From Prevotella sp. E13-17 (GTDB lineage: Bacteria; Bacteroidota; Bacteroidia; Bacteroidales; Bacteroidaceae), in assembly GCF_022024035.1 (NCBI RefSeq), contig NZ_CP091787.1, forward strand, positions 2,884,001-2,948,000: a stretch of DNA of 64,000 nt, given 5' to 3'. The translations under genes and the position numbers were made by a program. Position 1 is the first letter of the stretch. Each line of letters opens with the position of its first letter. Shown here in pieces: positions 8,536 through 16,914 of the stretch. Under the pieces are notes generated by a model, which made no database searches, was not told the DNA's origin, and saw only the letters and a program-made list of their open reading frames with translations.

Positions 8536-10070
8536 TCTACAAACTGTCGGAAAGAGGTCTGTTGCCAAGGCGCAAACTCTTGAAGCACATTGTTCAGCTC
8601 ATCCTTGTAACGAGCAGAGAGATCGCTTACTACCGTACGCCACTGTTCCGAAACGGGATCTTGCGCCATGGCACCAATAGAGATGCCTACCATCTTGCGG
8701 AGTTTTTCACGTACAGGAATACAACTCAAATGCTTGAAAGTATAAATGTATCTATCGGCATTGTCACGGAAGCCATTATTGCCATACTCATCTGATATCA
8801 TCACGGCATAGAATTCACTCCAAGTCGATGGGAACCCTTCGAAGAATAGGTGTTGCATCTCACGCTGATGCATGTTCTTTAACACTAGGTTCCTGTATGC
8901 CACAGCCATAAGGAGCGTATCTGTAACAGCAGAAGGTTCTCTCTCTCCGAATTTGCGTAACGGCTTTTCCACCTCAGGGATATACATCTGAAGTATGGTT
9001 CCCTTATCACTATGAATGCGTGTTAAGACAATCCCTTTATCAGTCTTACAACTATCTTCCGTCATCCTACAAGGGACCACGAATTCGATTCCCGGAGTCT
9101 GCTTTGGTACACAATTCGTGATATAATAGCAAAGCGAATCTGTCATACAAACAAGCTCAACATCGAAGAACCCATATCCACGTCCATATATCTCTTTGAT
9201 AAAGCGTTGCATTTTGTTGCCCACCACATTCTTTTGCCTAAACCTATTATCCTGCTGCATGAACTGCCAGAAACGAGCTCTTTGAAGCTCGGTCTTCTCA
9301 TTCAACAATTGCGAAACCAGTCGTTTGTTGCGAGCCACCTTGGCTGTCACTATTTTCTGCCACATGTCCGAGGCCGGTGTGCTTTGTATCGGCATGCCAA
9401 TGGTGATGCCAATGAGTTTACGATAGTACTCCTTGGCATCAATGTCCCTTAGATTGCTAAACGCATTGAGATACTTCTCAAAGTCGTGCGAGAAGTCCTG
9501 CTTGTAGATAGCCTTTATATCGTTTTTGAAGAAAGCTCCATTGAACGTGCGCTCAAAATCATACCATATTGAAGGAAACGCATCAAAAAAGGCCTGCTGG
9601 TACTGTTTGCCATGCTTTCTTATCAACTCTTTATAGGAGCAAGAAAAACGTAACGTATCGAATTTCTCACTATCATTTTTACTGAGGATTCGCTCGTTGT
9701 AATCGGCAACGTCTTCGCAATACAAGGAGATGCCATTGTCTGATACTGACATAATTCTAAAGTTAAAGGTCTTGGATGGCGTTGACTCATTCGATTTCAC
9801 AACGACATACCTCCCTTTTTTGCTTTTCCCGACTAGGTCATCACGGAACTTACTGTGTGGTTCCATTGAAAGATAGTAAGCTTCTGCATCCACGCCTAAG
9901 CTCGACAATTTAGTACCCATATATATACTATCCTCCGTGAAAGCTACTTGATAGGAAATTCGTTTCCATGTCCATGTACTAGACTTCAAAAAGTCCATCG
10001 TCACCTCTTGAGCGTTGGTTACTAAAGAAAGCATCAGTGATAATAACAAAGTGCAATATATTCTTTTCAT
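8523..10070 (-). CDS. Secreted protein of unknown function with a duplicated domain (515 aa)
   Basis: I do not recognise this family. It has a Sec signal peptide (MKRIYCTLLLSLMLSLVTNAQ), an N-terminal beta-rich part (about 21-150), and two related alpha-helical repeats of about 115 residues. The first runs near 165-295 (AFFDAFPSIWYDFERTF ... ITIGMPIQ ... LLNEKTELQRARFWQFM). The second runs near 405-515 (LFFEGFPSTWSEFYAVM ... ISIGAMAQDP ... LQEFAPWQQTSFRQFV). The shared skeleton is FPSxWxxF, a short IxIGxxxQ strand, and a final helix ending FRQF or FWQF. A close paralogue lies at 12517-14049. It is the last gene of the minus-strand island. Location in the periplasm or at the cell surface is inferred from the signal peptide. 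Confidence 0.8.
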   Translation of the reverse strand: MKRIYCTLLLSLMLSLVTNAQEVTMDFLKSSTWTWKRISYQVAFTEDSIYMGTKLSSLGVDAEAYYLSMEPHSKFRDDLVGKSKKGRYVVVKSNESTPSKTFNFRIMSVSDNGISLYCEDVADYNERILSKNDSEKFDTLRFSCSYKELIRKHGKQYQQAFFDAFPSIWYDFERTFNGAFFKNDIKAIYKQDFSHDFEKYLNAFSNLRDIDAKEYYRKLIGITIGMPIQSTPASDMWQKIVTAKVARNKRLVSQLLNEKTELQRARFWQFMQQDNRFRQKNVVGNKMQRFIKEIYGRGYGFFDVELVCMTDSLCYYITNCVPKQTPGIEFVVPCRMTEDSCKTDKGIVLTRIHSDKGTILQMYIPEVEKPLRKFGEREPSAVTDTLLMAVAYRNLVLKNMHQREMQHLFFEGFPSTWSEFYAVMISDEYGNNGFRDNADRYIYTFKHLSCIPVREKLRKMVGISIGAMAQDPVSEQWRTVVSDLSARYKDELNNVLQEFAPWQQTSFRQFVENKE

Positions 10071-10099
10071 TGTATATTTTAAACTGACATACTTTGATA

Positions 10100-10240
10100 T
10101 TAATAATCTTTATCGGGCAAGACATCATTTAGTTTATACATACTCATAGTCGGATCTATAGCTAGAGATAGAAACAGTTTCATGATCTCTGCATGCAACT
10201 CAAGTTCGGAGAGCGTTGTTCATGTTAGTTTTCGTTTCAT
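10100..10240 (-). pseudogene. Decayed gene remnant: start codon plus C-terminal tail
   Basis: On the minus strand an ATG at 10240 gives MKRKLT then a stop. A second frame reads TTLSELELHAEIMKLFLSLA through LPDKDY to a stop at 10100-10102. A lysine-rich signal-peptide start followed directly by a plausible protein C-terminus suggests a gene whose middle was deleted. No intact relative is in the window. Confidence 0.4.
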
Positions 10241-10278
10241 AGTTACAAGATAATGAATTATTTAATTAATGTTTTTAT

Positions 10279-10320
10279 AACGGATGGCTCTTGCAGAGGT
10301 CTGAAGAGCCATCCGTTTTC
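10279..10320. terminator. Perfect 14-bp inverted repeat, probable terminator
   Basis: AACGGATGGCTCTT (10279-10292) pairs exactly with 10304-10317 over an 11-nt loop. The plus strand continues TTC and the minus strand TATAAAAAC, so the U-tract is weak on both sides. It lies 78 bp downstream of the stop codon of the minus-strand gene at 10395. The rest of the 10071-10394 gap holds only the gene remnant. Confidence 0.55.
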
Positions 10321-10394
10321 AATCTCGTGGTCACGCCATGTTCACCACTATATTTCTATTGAGTCAATGGTATCGACCATTAGAAGCTGCCATT

Positions 10395-10943
10395 TCAACG
10401 AATAGGGCAATCATCATAAGACATTCTTCCGAATATTATTTTAGCCCTTTGCATATACTCGTCCCAGTTATCTGCCACCTTCTTCAGAAGTTCCTTGCGC
10501 TCTTTCTCGTCATAGACAGCCTTTATCCACACATCAGTGATGGTACGCTTAGTGCCATCGGGGAAGACATGCGTGAACTCTGCAAGCAAGATACGACTAT
10601 TCAGAAACTTATAGGTGAAATAAGCATCTGTCTCCCACTGCGGCCCTGCCTGGTGCAGCGTTATCTTTTCATGATAAGTGTTGTCGCTGGTAACCTCATA
10701 ATTACCAAAAAGCCACGGATTGAAATCAAAATCCTCATAGTGATTGTAATCAGCGGGATTTAAGTAAAAGCCGAACAAACGTCCATCGGGCATAAACACC
10801 TTACCAGCCGAGCCAATCATTATAATGCCAGAGCCTCTGTATTCCACTTTCTGCCATACTCCGACCAAAGGATTGTTTTTGCCGGCAAAAGACACCATTG
10901 AACACAATGCCATAACGGCAAACGAAAAAAGAAACTTTTTCAT
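10395..10943 (-). CDS. Secreted DUF4488-like protein (182 aa)
   Basis: 182 residues with a signal peptide (MKKFLFSFAVMALCSMVSFA), then a lipocalin-like beta-barrel pattern: LVGVWQKVEYRG at the start of the mature protein, GKVFMPDGRLFGFYL, FGNYEVTSDNTYHEKI and WIKAVYDEKERKEL near the end. GxWQ at the mature N-terminus and the spaced beta strands resemble the DUF4488 group of Bacteroidales; I name the family from memory and with moderate certainty. It lies in the paralogue island between the TonB_C-domain gene and the 515-residue protein, all on the minus strand. The function is unknown. Confidence 0.7.
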   Translation of the reverse strand: MKKFLFSFAVMALCSMVSFAGKNNPLVGVWQKVEYRGSGIIMIGSAGKVFMPDGRLFGFYLNPADYNHYEDFDFNPWLFGNYEVTSDNTYHEKITLHQAGPQWETDAYFTYKFLNSRILLAEFTHVFPDGTKRTITDVWIKAVYDEKERKELLKKVADNWDEYMQRAKIIFGRMSYDDCPIR

Positions 10944-11030
10944 AATTACAAATTGTTTTTAGTGATTATTGGTATATTGTTTTACACAGAATTCTTCGTC
11001 ACTCCTTATTCACAATCTAAGGAGCTTGTC

Positions 11031-11789
11031 TTAGAGGTTGTTAGCTTTTGGCTCTCTATATTTAAACGAGATTGGGATTGTGTATTTTACATTGACAGGT
11101 TTGCCTTTATCAATTCCAGGTTTAAAATTTGGCATGTGCCTTATTGCAAACAATGCTGCATTGTCAAGACAAGGACAGACGCCCCGGAACACTTTCTCGT
11201 TACATATCTTGCCGTCTTTTCGGACTATGAAAGTCACTATAACACGACCAGACTGGTTGTTGGCTTTGGCAAAAGCCGGGAAATAAATACGCTTTGACAT
11301 ATAGTTGACCAGTTCCTGATTGCCTCCGGGAAATTCAGGAAGCTGCTCGGGAACAAGCACAACATTGTCTGCTGTCAAAGTCGTATCGATGCCATTATCC
11401 TCATCAATGTCGGTAACCATATATGACTTCTTCTTTTTCTTGACCCGATAACGAATATCATGCTGGCGCTCCCTTTCTGTGTTGAGGTCAGAAATAAAGT
11501 AAACAGAATACCAGTCTTTTCCTCGTGGGATAACCTTCAAAGTCGCCAAATCCGTCGGTGTGCGGTCATAGTTGTCATAGATAACAAAACAATGGCGTTC
11601 TTTATTCAACCTGTTTATTTTATCACAGCATGCTTCAGACATATACTGGTTCAAATCAACAGAATTCGACGTGAGAATGTCTGTATATACATTTTTCAAA
11701 AACGACACAGCTCCCTCATCATACTTCTGAGCATAACTGCCACACACAGCCATGCACAGCAAACAAATCAAAAACAGTTTCTTGTTCAT
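11031..11789 (-). CDS. Secreted NTF2-like/TonB C-terminal domain protein, copy A
   Basis: 252 residues. A signal peptide (MNKKLFLICLLCMAVCGSYA) is followed by an N-terminal domain with DUF3828/NTF2-like features (FLKNVYTDILTSNSVDLNQY, WYSVYFISDLN) to about residue 140, and a TonB C-terminal domain (about 150-250: FPGGNQELVNYM, IYFPAFAKANNQSGRVIVTF, VNVKYTIPISFK). Ordinary TonB has an uncleaved inner-membrane anchor and a proline-rich linker; both are missing, so it is unlikely to energise receptors in the usual way. It is a near-duplicate of the protein at 16915-17673, with an almost identical N-terminal half and a diverged TonB_C domain. Its own promoter lies at 11838-11871. Confidence 0.85.
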   Translation of the reverse strand: MNKKLFLICLLCMAVCGSYAQKYDEGAVSFLKNVYTDILTSNSVDLNQYMSEACCDKINRLNKERHCFVIYDNYDRTPTDLATLKVIPRGKDWYSVYFISDLNTERERQHDIRYRVKKKKKSYMVTDIDEDNGIDTTLTADNVVLVPEQLPEFPGGNQELVNYMSKRIYFPAFAKANNQSGRVIVTFIVRKDGKICNEKVFRGVCPCLDNAALFAIRHMPNFKPGIDKGKPVNVKYTIPISFKYREPKANNL

Positions 11790-11837
11790 CTATTTTTTAT
11801 AGTTATAGGTTTATATGCTTTGAGTAATTTCTCGGTG

Positions 11838-11871
11838 CAAATATAGCAAAAAAGAGAATACGCAAGTCAAA
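11838..11871 (-). promoter_or_regulatory. Promoter of TonB_C-domain gene, copy A
   Basis: On the minus strand TTTG (11868-11871) and TATATTTG (11838-11845) are 22 bp apart. The ATG at 11789 is 49 bp downstream. Copy B has the same promoter. Confidence 0.65.
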
Positions 11872-11980
11872 AAATTAAAACGAATTTATAAGTCAAAATA
11901 AGTCAAAGATTCTTTTTGACCAATATTTTGCATTCTCGTACTCAATATTTTTGTTTTTCGTACCCATATCATTTTATTCG

Positions 11981-12004
11981 CTAATATGAATAAATTATTT
12001 TCAT
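11981..12004 (-). pseudogene. Eight-codon remnant of a truncated island gene
   Basis: The minus strand reads MKIIYSY and a stop. The surrounding bases (ATTTTCATGGTCTGCTATTC) match the start of the 169-residue gene at 14597 (MKRIYSYIILG) and its upstream flank. The reading frame is cut exactly where the 993-bp duplicated segment ends, so insertion of that segment appears to have destroyed a paralogue. Confidence 0.6.
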
Positions 12005-12014
12005 GGTCTGCTAT

Positions 12015-12476
12015 TCATTTAATGATACGTAAAAGGTCCACCTGATTCCATCCGGGCAGCGTATATTTTCGCCAGTTCATCATTTTATAGTTAATGTCTT
12101 TCCTCCATTCTTCCTTGGGCATGTTGGCCTTCTTATAGGGGACTTCCAGCAGGAAAGCCCGAACACGGCTGTCCCTCGGCAGCAAATCTTCACGCACAAA
12201 TTGCTCACCAGGGTGCAGAAAGTAGATGTCGCCAGGAAATAATGTATTATGACAGTCAAAGGAATGTAAGAGGCTGCCATCTTCCATTTCTACATATCTT
12301 ATCTCTGGGTAACTGGCTGTAAACTGGAAGAAAATATAAGTCAGGCTGTCCGACATATTTCTAACGGTGACGTCTATATTGCCTGATGCCGGGTTATAGT
12401 CCGCATCGACTAGCAATTGAGCGCGGCTTTGCATCATGCCCAACGCTAATATGAAAAACAAGGTTATTTTTTTCAT
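12015..12476 (-). CDS. Small secreted beta-sandwich protein, island family 1 (153 aa)
   Basis: Unrecognised family. Signal peptide (MKKITLFFILALGMMQSRAQ), then an Ig-like pattern: LLVDADYNPASGNIDVTVRN, MSDSLTYIFF, a central NTLFPGDIYFLHPGEQF, a VRAFLLEVPY strand and a C-terminal MMNWRKYTLPGWNQVDLLRI. It is paralogous to the 155-residue protein at 14608-15075 (the same ANMPKEEW and MMNWRKYTLP blocks) and more distantly to the 169-residue protein at 14088-14597. The downstream flank (12001-12060) also matches that of the 14608 copy. It lies between the 993-bp duplication and the 510-residue protein. Confidence 0.78.
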   Translation of the reverse strand: MKKITLFFILALGMMQSRAQLLVDADYNPASGNIDVTVRNMSDSLTYIFFQFTASYPEIRYVEMEDGSLLHSFDCHNTLFPGDIYFLHPGEQFVREDLLPRDSRVRAFLLEVPYKKANMPKEEWRKDINYKMMNWRKYTLPGWNQVDLLRIIK

Positions 12477-12516
12477 AGCCGCAACGATTAATCTTTGAGT
12501 ATTTGATTATGTTCTA

Positions 12517-14049
12517 TTACTCCTTATTCTCCACAAACTGTCGGAATGAGGTTTGTTGCCAAGGCTCGAATTCCCGAAGCACACTGTTCAGTTCCTCTTT
12601 GTAACGAGTAGAGAGATCGCTTACTACCGTACGCCACAGTTCAGAGGTGGGGTCTTGGGCAATGGCACCAATAGAAATGCTGACCATCTTCTTGAGAAGT
12701 TCATGTACAGGAATACAATTTAACTGCTCAAATGCAGAAATGTATTCATTAGCGTGCTGATGGAAGCCATTATTGCCTTTCTCGTTAGATATCATGGCAG
12801 CATAGAATTCACTCCATGTCGAAGGGAACCCTTCGAAGAACAAGTGTTGCATCTCCTGCTGGTCCATGTTCCGATCCAACAGGTTTCTGTATGCTACAGC
12901 CATGAGAAGCGTGTCTGTGACAAGTGAAGGCTCCCTCATGTGGAAAATGCGTATCGTATCTCTTGCTCCAGGTACAAACATTTGAAGCCTTGTTCCTTTA
13001 CTGCTGCTAATGGGAGTTAACACAAGTCTCTCGTCATGACAGTCGCTGTTTTCTGTTATCTTATAAGGAGTAATCGTTTCGAATCTTGGAGTTTTGTAGG
13101 GTACGCATTTTGTAATGTAATAGCAGAGCGAGTCTGTGAGATAGAGGCGGTCTACATCGATTTCAGATATCGAGCGTCTCCATATCTCTTTAATATAACT
13201 TTGCTTTTTACGGACTACAACACCCTTTAGATATTTATTATCTTTCTTCACGAACTGCCAGAAACGAGCCTGTTGGAGTTCGCTCTTCTCTTTCAACAAT
13301 TGCGAAACCAGTTCGTTGTTTTCGGAAATCTTGGTTGCTACTATTTCTTGCCACTTGTCCGATGCCGGTGTACTTTGTATCGGCATACCGATGGTGACGT
13401 CAATGAGTTTGCGATAGTACTCCTTGGTATCGACGTCCTTTAGATTGCTAAACGCATCAAGATATTTCTCAAAGTCGTGCGAGAAATCCTGTTTGTGGGT
13501 TGCTTCTATCTCGTATTTAAAGAAAGCACCATTGAACGTGCGTTCAAAGTCATACCATGTTGATGGAAACGCGTTAAAGTAAGCCTGTTGGTACTTTTTC
13601 CCACGCTTGTAGGTCTGCTCCTTATAGGAAGTGGAAAGTCGCAGCGTGTCGTATTTCTCATATCTTTCGAGAAACATAGCATCGCGTCCGTTCACGTATA
13701 CCGGATCATACAAATTTAATCCTTTTTCTGAAGGAGATAATATCTCATAACTAAGTATGATGCCCCCATTAGATTTTACGATGATATATCTTCCTTTTTC
13801 ATTTTTCCCAACTAGTTCATCACGAAATGTGCGCTGTGGTTCAGATGAAAGATAATAAGGTTTTGCAGTTGTATCGAAACACATCCATTTATAGCACATA
13901 TATATGCTGTCATCCGTAAAGGCATATTGAAAGAGGAGACCATCATAGTTCCATGTACTGGATTTCAGAAAGTCCATCGTCACCTCTTGGGCATTAGTTA
14001 CTGAAGAAATTATCAGTGCTAATAACAAAGTGCAATATATTCTTTTCAT
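12517..14049 (-). CDS. Secreted protein of unknown function with a duplicated domain, paralogue 2 (510 aa)
   Basis: Close paralogue of the protein at 8523-10070 along its whole length, sharing MKRIYCTLLL, EVTMDFLKSSTW, the first helical repeat (YFNAFPSTWYDFERTFNGAFF, with VTIGMPIQSTPASDKWQEIV) and the second (LFFEGFPSTWSEFYAAM to FRQFVENKE). The frame extends upstream to an ATG at 14091 that overlaps the preceding gene, but MKRIYC at 14049 aligns with the start of the paralogue and gives a proper signal peptide, so I choose 14049. The N-terminal beta-rich part (about 20-150) has diverged most. It is probably co-transcribed with the 169-residue gene 38 bp upstream. The function is unknown. Confidence 0.82.
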   Translation of the reverse strand: MKRIYCTLLLALIISSVTNAQEVTMDFLKSSTWNYDGLLFQYAFTDDSIYMCYKWMCFDTTAKPYYLSSEPQRTFRDELVGKNEKGRYIIVKSNGGIILSYEILSPSEKGLNLYDPVYVNGRDAMFLERYEKYDTLRLSTSYKEQTYKRGKKYQQAYFNAFPSTWYDFERTFNGAFFKYEIEATHKQDFSHDFEKYLDAFSNLKDVDTKEYYRKLIDVTIGMPIQSTPASDKWQEIVATKISENNELVSQLLKEKSELQQARFWQFVKKDNKYLKGVVVRKKQSYIKEIWRRSISEIDVDRLYLTDSLCYYITKCVPYKTPRFETITPYKITENSDCHDERLVLTPISSSKGTRLQMFVPGARDTIRIFHMREPSLVTDTLLMAVAYRNLLDRNMDQQEMQHLFFEGFPSTWSEFYAAMISNEKGNNGFHQHANEYISAFEQLNCIPVHELLKKMVSISIGAIAQDPTSELWRTVVSDLSTRYKEELNSVLREFEPWQQTSFRQFVENKE

Positions 14050-14087
14050 AATCATATATTTTAAAGATAGAAAATGCCTGTGACCTA

Positions 14088-14597
14088 TCATCTGCCACCC
14101 TTAGGCTCCTCAACATAGAGATCTTCATTGAATGCCATCCTGGTGCGTCCCGGCAACCGCCAATCTTTAAATATGTCCTGTTGCGAGAACACATCAATAG
14201 AAGACCGTCTGTCCCTTGGGATGGCATACCGCGCAAAGTCCACATTCACCTGCACATGGAAGGATGTGGGCATCTTCTTTGGCAATACCAGCACACGGCT
14301 GACCGACATCCCCGGATGTAAGAACACCGAAGAACCCGAGAATAGGTCCTCGTGAAGATAGTATATTTGATGATTGTAATCAGTCTTCTCTATCGGCTTT
14401 ACAGCTACAAACGTGCCAGGCTTTGCGCCCTCGCCATCCAAGAACTGAAACGACAGGCTATCAGATACATTCCGCAATGTGACAATAAGGGTTCCTGCGT
14501 CCTGGTCATAATTGGACGTTGCTAACAACTGTGCGGAACATGGGCACACATGGAGTGCCAACAGTCCCAATATGATATACGAATAAATTCTTTTCAT
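14088..14597 (-). CDS. Small secreted beta-sandwich protein, island family 1 (169 aa)
   Basis: Signal peptide MKRIYSYIILGLLALHVCPC-SAQ followed by LLATSNYDQDAGTLIVTLRN and VSDSLSFQFLDG, the same N-terminal skeleton as the 153- and 155-residue proteins. The later part differs: SVFLHPGMSVSRVLVLPKKM and a C-terminal RTRMAFNEDLYVEEPKGG. It is a distant third member of the family. It lies 10 bp after the 155-residue gene and just before the 510-residue gene, all on the minus strand. Mature-N-terminus cysteines are in the signal-peptide region, but the lipobox is not clear. Confidence 0.75.
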   Translation of the reverse strand: MKRIYSYIILGLLALHVCPCSAQLLATSNYDQDAGTLIVTLRNVSDSLSFQFLDGEGAKPGTFVAVKPIEKTDYNHQIYYLHEDLFSGSSVFLHPGMSVSRVLVLPKKMPTSFHVQVNVDFARYAIPRDRRSSIDVFSQQDIFKDWRLPGRTRMAFNEDLYVEEPKGGR

Positions 14598-14607
14598 GGT
14601 CTGCTAT

Positions 14608-15075
14608 TCATTTAATGATACGTAAAAGGTTCACCTGGCTTTTTCTGGGTAGCGTGTATTTTCGCCAGTTCATCATTTTGTAGTCAACAGGCTTTCCCCA
14701 TTCTTCTTTGGGCATGTTCGCCCTCCAGTAGCTAATTTCCAGCAGGAAAGCCCGAACAAAACTGGCAGTTAATACCGGATATCCAAGTTTCCATTGCTCG
14801 CCGGGGTGCAGGAAAAACAGATCGCCTGGTAATAAACTACACCTGCAAATCTCTGGATATAAGGTCTCGCCATTTTCCAGTTCTATATAGCTCATCTCTG
14901 CATCGGGGACGGGCATACGTTCACCACAGAAAATAAATGTCAGGCTGTCCGACATATTTCTAACGGTGACGTCTATATTGCCTGATGTCGTGTTATAATC
15001 CGCATCGGCTAGCAATTGGGCGCGGCCGTGCATTACGCCCAACGCTAATAGGAAAAACAAGAATAACTTCTTCAT
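14608..15075 (-). CDS. Small secreted beta-sandwich protein, island family 1 (155 aa)
   Basis: Paralogue of the 153-residue protein at 12015. It has signal peptide MKKLFLFFLLALGVMHGRAQ, then LLADADYNTTSGNIDVTVRN, SDSLTFIF, CSLLPGDLFFLHPGEQW, VRAFLLEISYWRANMPKEEW and MMNWRKYTLPRKSQVNLLRI. The regions around the VTVRNMSDSL and ANMPKEEW blocks are close to identical even at DNA level, while the middle segment varies, as if recombined. The gene is 10 bp from its downstream neighbour. The function is unknown. Confidence 0.78.
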   Translation of the reverse strand: MKKLFLFFLLALGVMHGRAQLLADADYNTTSGNIDVTVRNMSDSLTFIFCGERMPVPDAEMSYIELENGETLYPEICRCSLLPGDLFFLHPGEQWKLGYPVLTASFVRAFLLEISYWRANMPKEEWGKPVDYKMMNWRKYTLPRKSQVNLLRIIK

Positions 15076-15177
15076 AATTTATACATTTTACTTGCTATAC
15101 AGTAATGGCTTATTTACACACCATCAGCATGCAAACAGTTGTGGCTGTATGACTAAATACAGTCTGTCACTTCGAAA

Positions 15178-16584
15178 CTAATAGACAGCTTCGAATGTCA
15201 CTTGTGGGAAGTGCTTCTTGATAAGAGCTTTCTGCTTATCGGTCATTTTTCCATCGATAGTCAATCTGTCAATCTTCAATTTAAAGAACCAGTCTGGCAG
15301 CTTTACATCACCTTTGAAAGAAAGGCCTAATCTCTTAATGTGTTCCATGCGAGAAAGTATCTCGGGAACCTCATCAACAGTGAGATTAATAGCATATGCA
15401 TCATCCTGCTCTCGTAGTTCTTTAATCTGATCCTCATCGCTAGGAGACTTGCGCACAAGCCAGCCAATTTTTGGTGTATAGGTATTGGTGAGCGTATCGA
15501 CCTCGACACCAACGAATCCTGCCCATAATTCCATGGGAGTCTCACTCACTACAGAATTATTAAATCGATTAACAACTTGGTATTTGAAGCCCACGCTCAC
15601 CTGTTCTGCAGGCATTCTTTCTCCATAATCAATCACATCGAGCGTCTTTCCGTTCTCATCGGGAAAGAATTTGAGTATCCAACCATCAAAATGTGTTGGT
15701 TCTCCAGGAATACAACCACCACCACTCTGTAGTTCTTTCAACCTATTCTTCTTCAGGATGTCCTGCCAAAAGCTCTGGTTAGGTCGGCCTTCCGCTGCAC
15801 AAACGAACTCTGCGAGTATGGGCTCCAGACTCTTGGTCCAATCGCCAAGGCCGTACTTTTCTAATCTCTTGCTCTTTTCCATCACCTGACGCCAGTCATC
15901 GGGCGTTCCTTTCAGTGTGATTGTCGGAATGCCACAGCTCATGTAGATAATCAGATAATCGAAGTAAGACTTCACGCTCTCCATCAGTGTAATCTGCGAA
16001 GCCACCCGCTCTGCAGAACCTGTTGTTGAGAAGTCGGCCGTAATGGTCTTTGCAATGTCACCCTTGGTACATTGGTCAATCTGCGATGCAAAGTTATCTA
16101 TAAGCCCTGGCCAGTCGGGATGGCCTGTGAGCAGGTCCTCAGAAGTTCTCACCACCAGCGTCACCTTTTTTTTATGATTAACCAGCTGATGGCGCAACTC
16201 CTCTGGATGAGCGTTCACATAGCGAGCGAAGCCTTGGCTGATGAGCAACCACATCATGTCGGGTGAAAGCGTCAGCGACTTGTGTTTAGCGTATGCATCA
16301 ACAACACTACAATAGAAGGCATCCTCGAAAGCATTTCTCATGCATTGGGCATCAGCAAAGCTGGTGGCAATGATATGTCGGTCCTCTAGTTTTATATTTT
16401 TACTACCAAGCAAGAAGCTGGCAGACATTTCACCGGTATCATACGGATCACAATCCGGAATAGTCTCCAGATTCTCATCGACCACAAAAGTAATGCTACC
16501 CTTTGTTTGGGCTATTACCTTTTCATTATCTGCGCTCACTGTTAATGGCAATGCAAGCAACGATGCTAAAAGAAATTTTTTCAT
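15178..16584 (-). CDS. Secreted DUF4419-family protein
   Basis: 468 residues from the chosen ATG at 16584 (MKKFLLASLLALPLTVSA signal peptide); a further ATG four codons upstream would put polar residues before the signal. The body matches DUF4419: SFADAQCMRNAFEDAFYCSV, HKSLTLSPDMMWLLISQGFA, HPEELRHQLVNHKKKVTLVV, SGGGCIPGEPTHFDGWILKF and GFKYQVVN. A leucine-rich-like tail follows (LSRMEHIKRLGLSF, LPDWFFKLKIDRLTIDGKM). DUF4419 proteins occur in fungi and bacteria and have no known activity. It sits in the paralogue island as its only large single-copy member. Confidence 0.82.
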   Translation of the reverse strand: MKKFLLASLLALPLTVSADNEKVIAQTKGSITFVVDENLETIPDCDPYDTGEMSASFLLGSKNIKLEDRHIIATSFADAQCMRNAFEDAFYCSVVDAYAKHKSLTLSPDMMWLLISQGFARYVNAHPEELRHQLVNHKKKVTLVVRTSEDLLTGHPDWPGLIDNFASQIDQCTKGDIAKTITADFSTTGSAERVASQITLMESVKSYFDYLIIYMSCGIPTITLKGTPDDWRQVMEKSKRLEKYGLGDWTKSLEPILAEFVCAAEGRPNQSFWQDILKKNRLKELQSGGGCIPGEPTHFDGWILKFFPDENGKTLDVIDYGERMPAEQVSVGFKYQVVNRFNNSVVSETPMELWAGFVGVEVDTLTNTYTPKIGWLVRKSPSDEDQIKELREQDDAYAINLTVDEVPEILSRMEHIKRLGLSFKGDVKLPDWFFKLKIDRLTIDGKMTDKQKALIKKHFPQVTFEAVY

Positions 16585-16645
16585 ATTTATAGTCATTTAG
16601 TTTCATTATCTTATCGACCTACGATTACTTGTTTACTAGTGTCAC

Positions 16646-16781
16646 TTAATTCCCTTCCTTTATTTTTTGCAAATCTACTCTGCAAACTATGATTCTTCCT
16701 TTTTCGCCCTGATAGCCCACCATGTACAGATAGCGTCCACGAAGAAGAATAGGATCATTAAAAAAACACATTTCTTTTCAT
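16646..16781 (-). pseudogene. Decayed gene remnant: start codon plus C-terminal tail
   Basis: The minus strand reads MKRNVFF and a stop from 16781. An open frame from 16756 then reads DPILLRGRYLYMVGYQGEKG, IIVCRVDLQKIKEGN and a stop at 16646-16648. It looks like the start and end of a gene with the middle lost, the same pattern as at 10100-10240. The rest of 16597-16914 holds only the dispersed repeat. Confidence 0.45.
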
Positions 16782-16914
16782 TGTATATCCAATTAAAATG
16801 TTCAAAACAAGTATGTTTATAAAAATAAGTATGTTCGTTTGTTTGTATGTCTTTAAAAAGAAGTTATTATGTCTATTCTTCGTCACTCCTTATTCACAAT
16901 CTAAGGAGCTTGTC

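Larger units (their letters stand above)
10991..11983. repeat. 993-bp segmental duplication, copy A
   Basis: This segment aligns end to end with 16875-17867, also 993 bp. It starts at ATTCTTCGTCACTCC and ends at ATTTTATTCGCTA in both copies, and covers the TonB_C-domain gene, its promoter and about 190 bp upstream. Sequence outside these limits is unrelated. The 5' halves of the gene are almost identical, and the part encoding the TonB_C domain has diverged. Confidence 0.88.
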
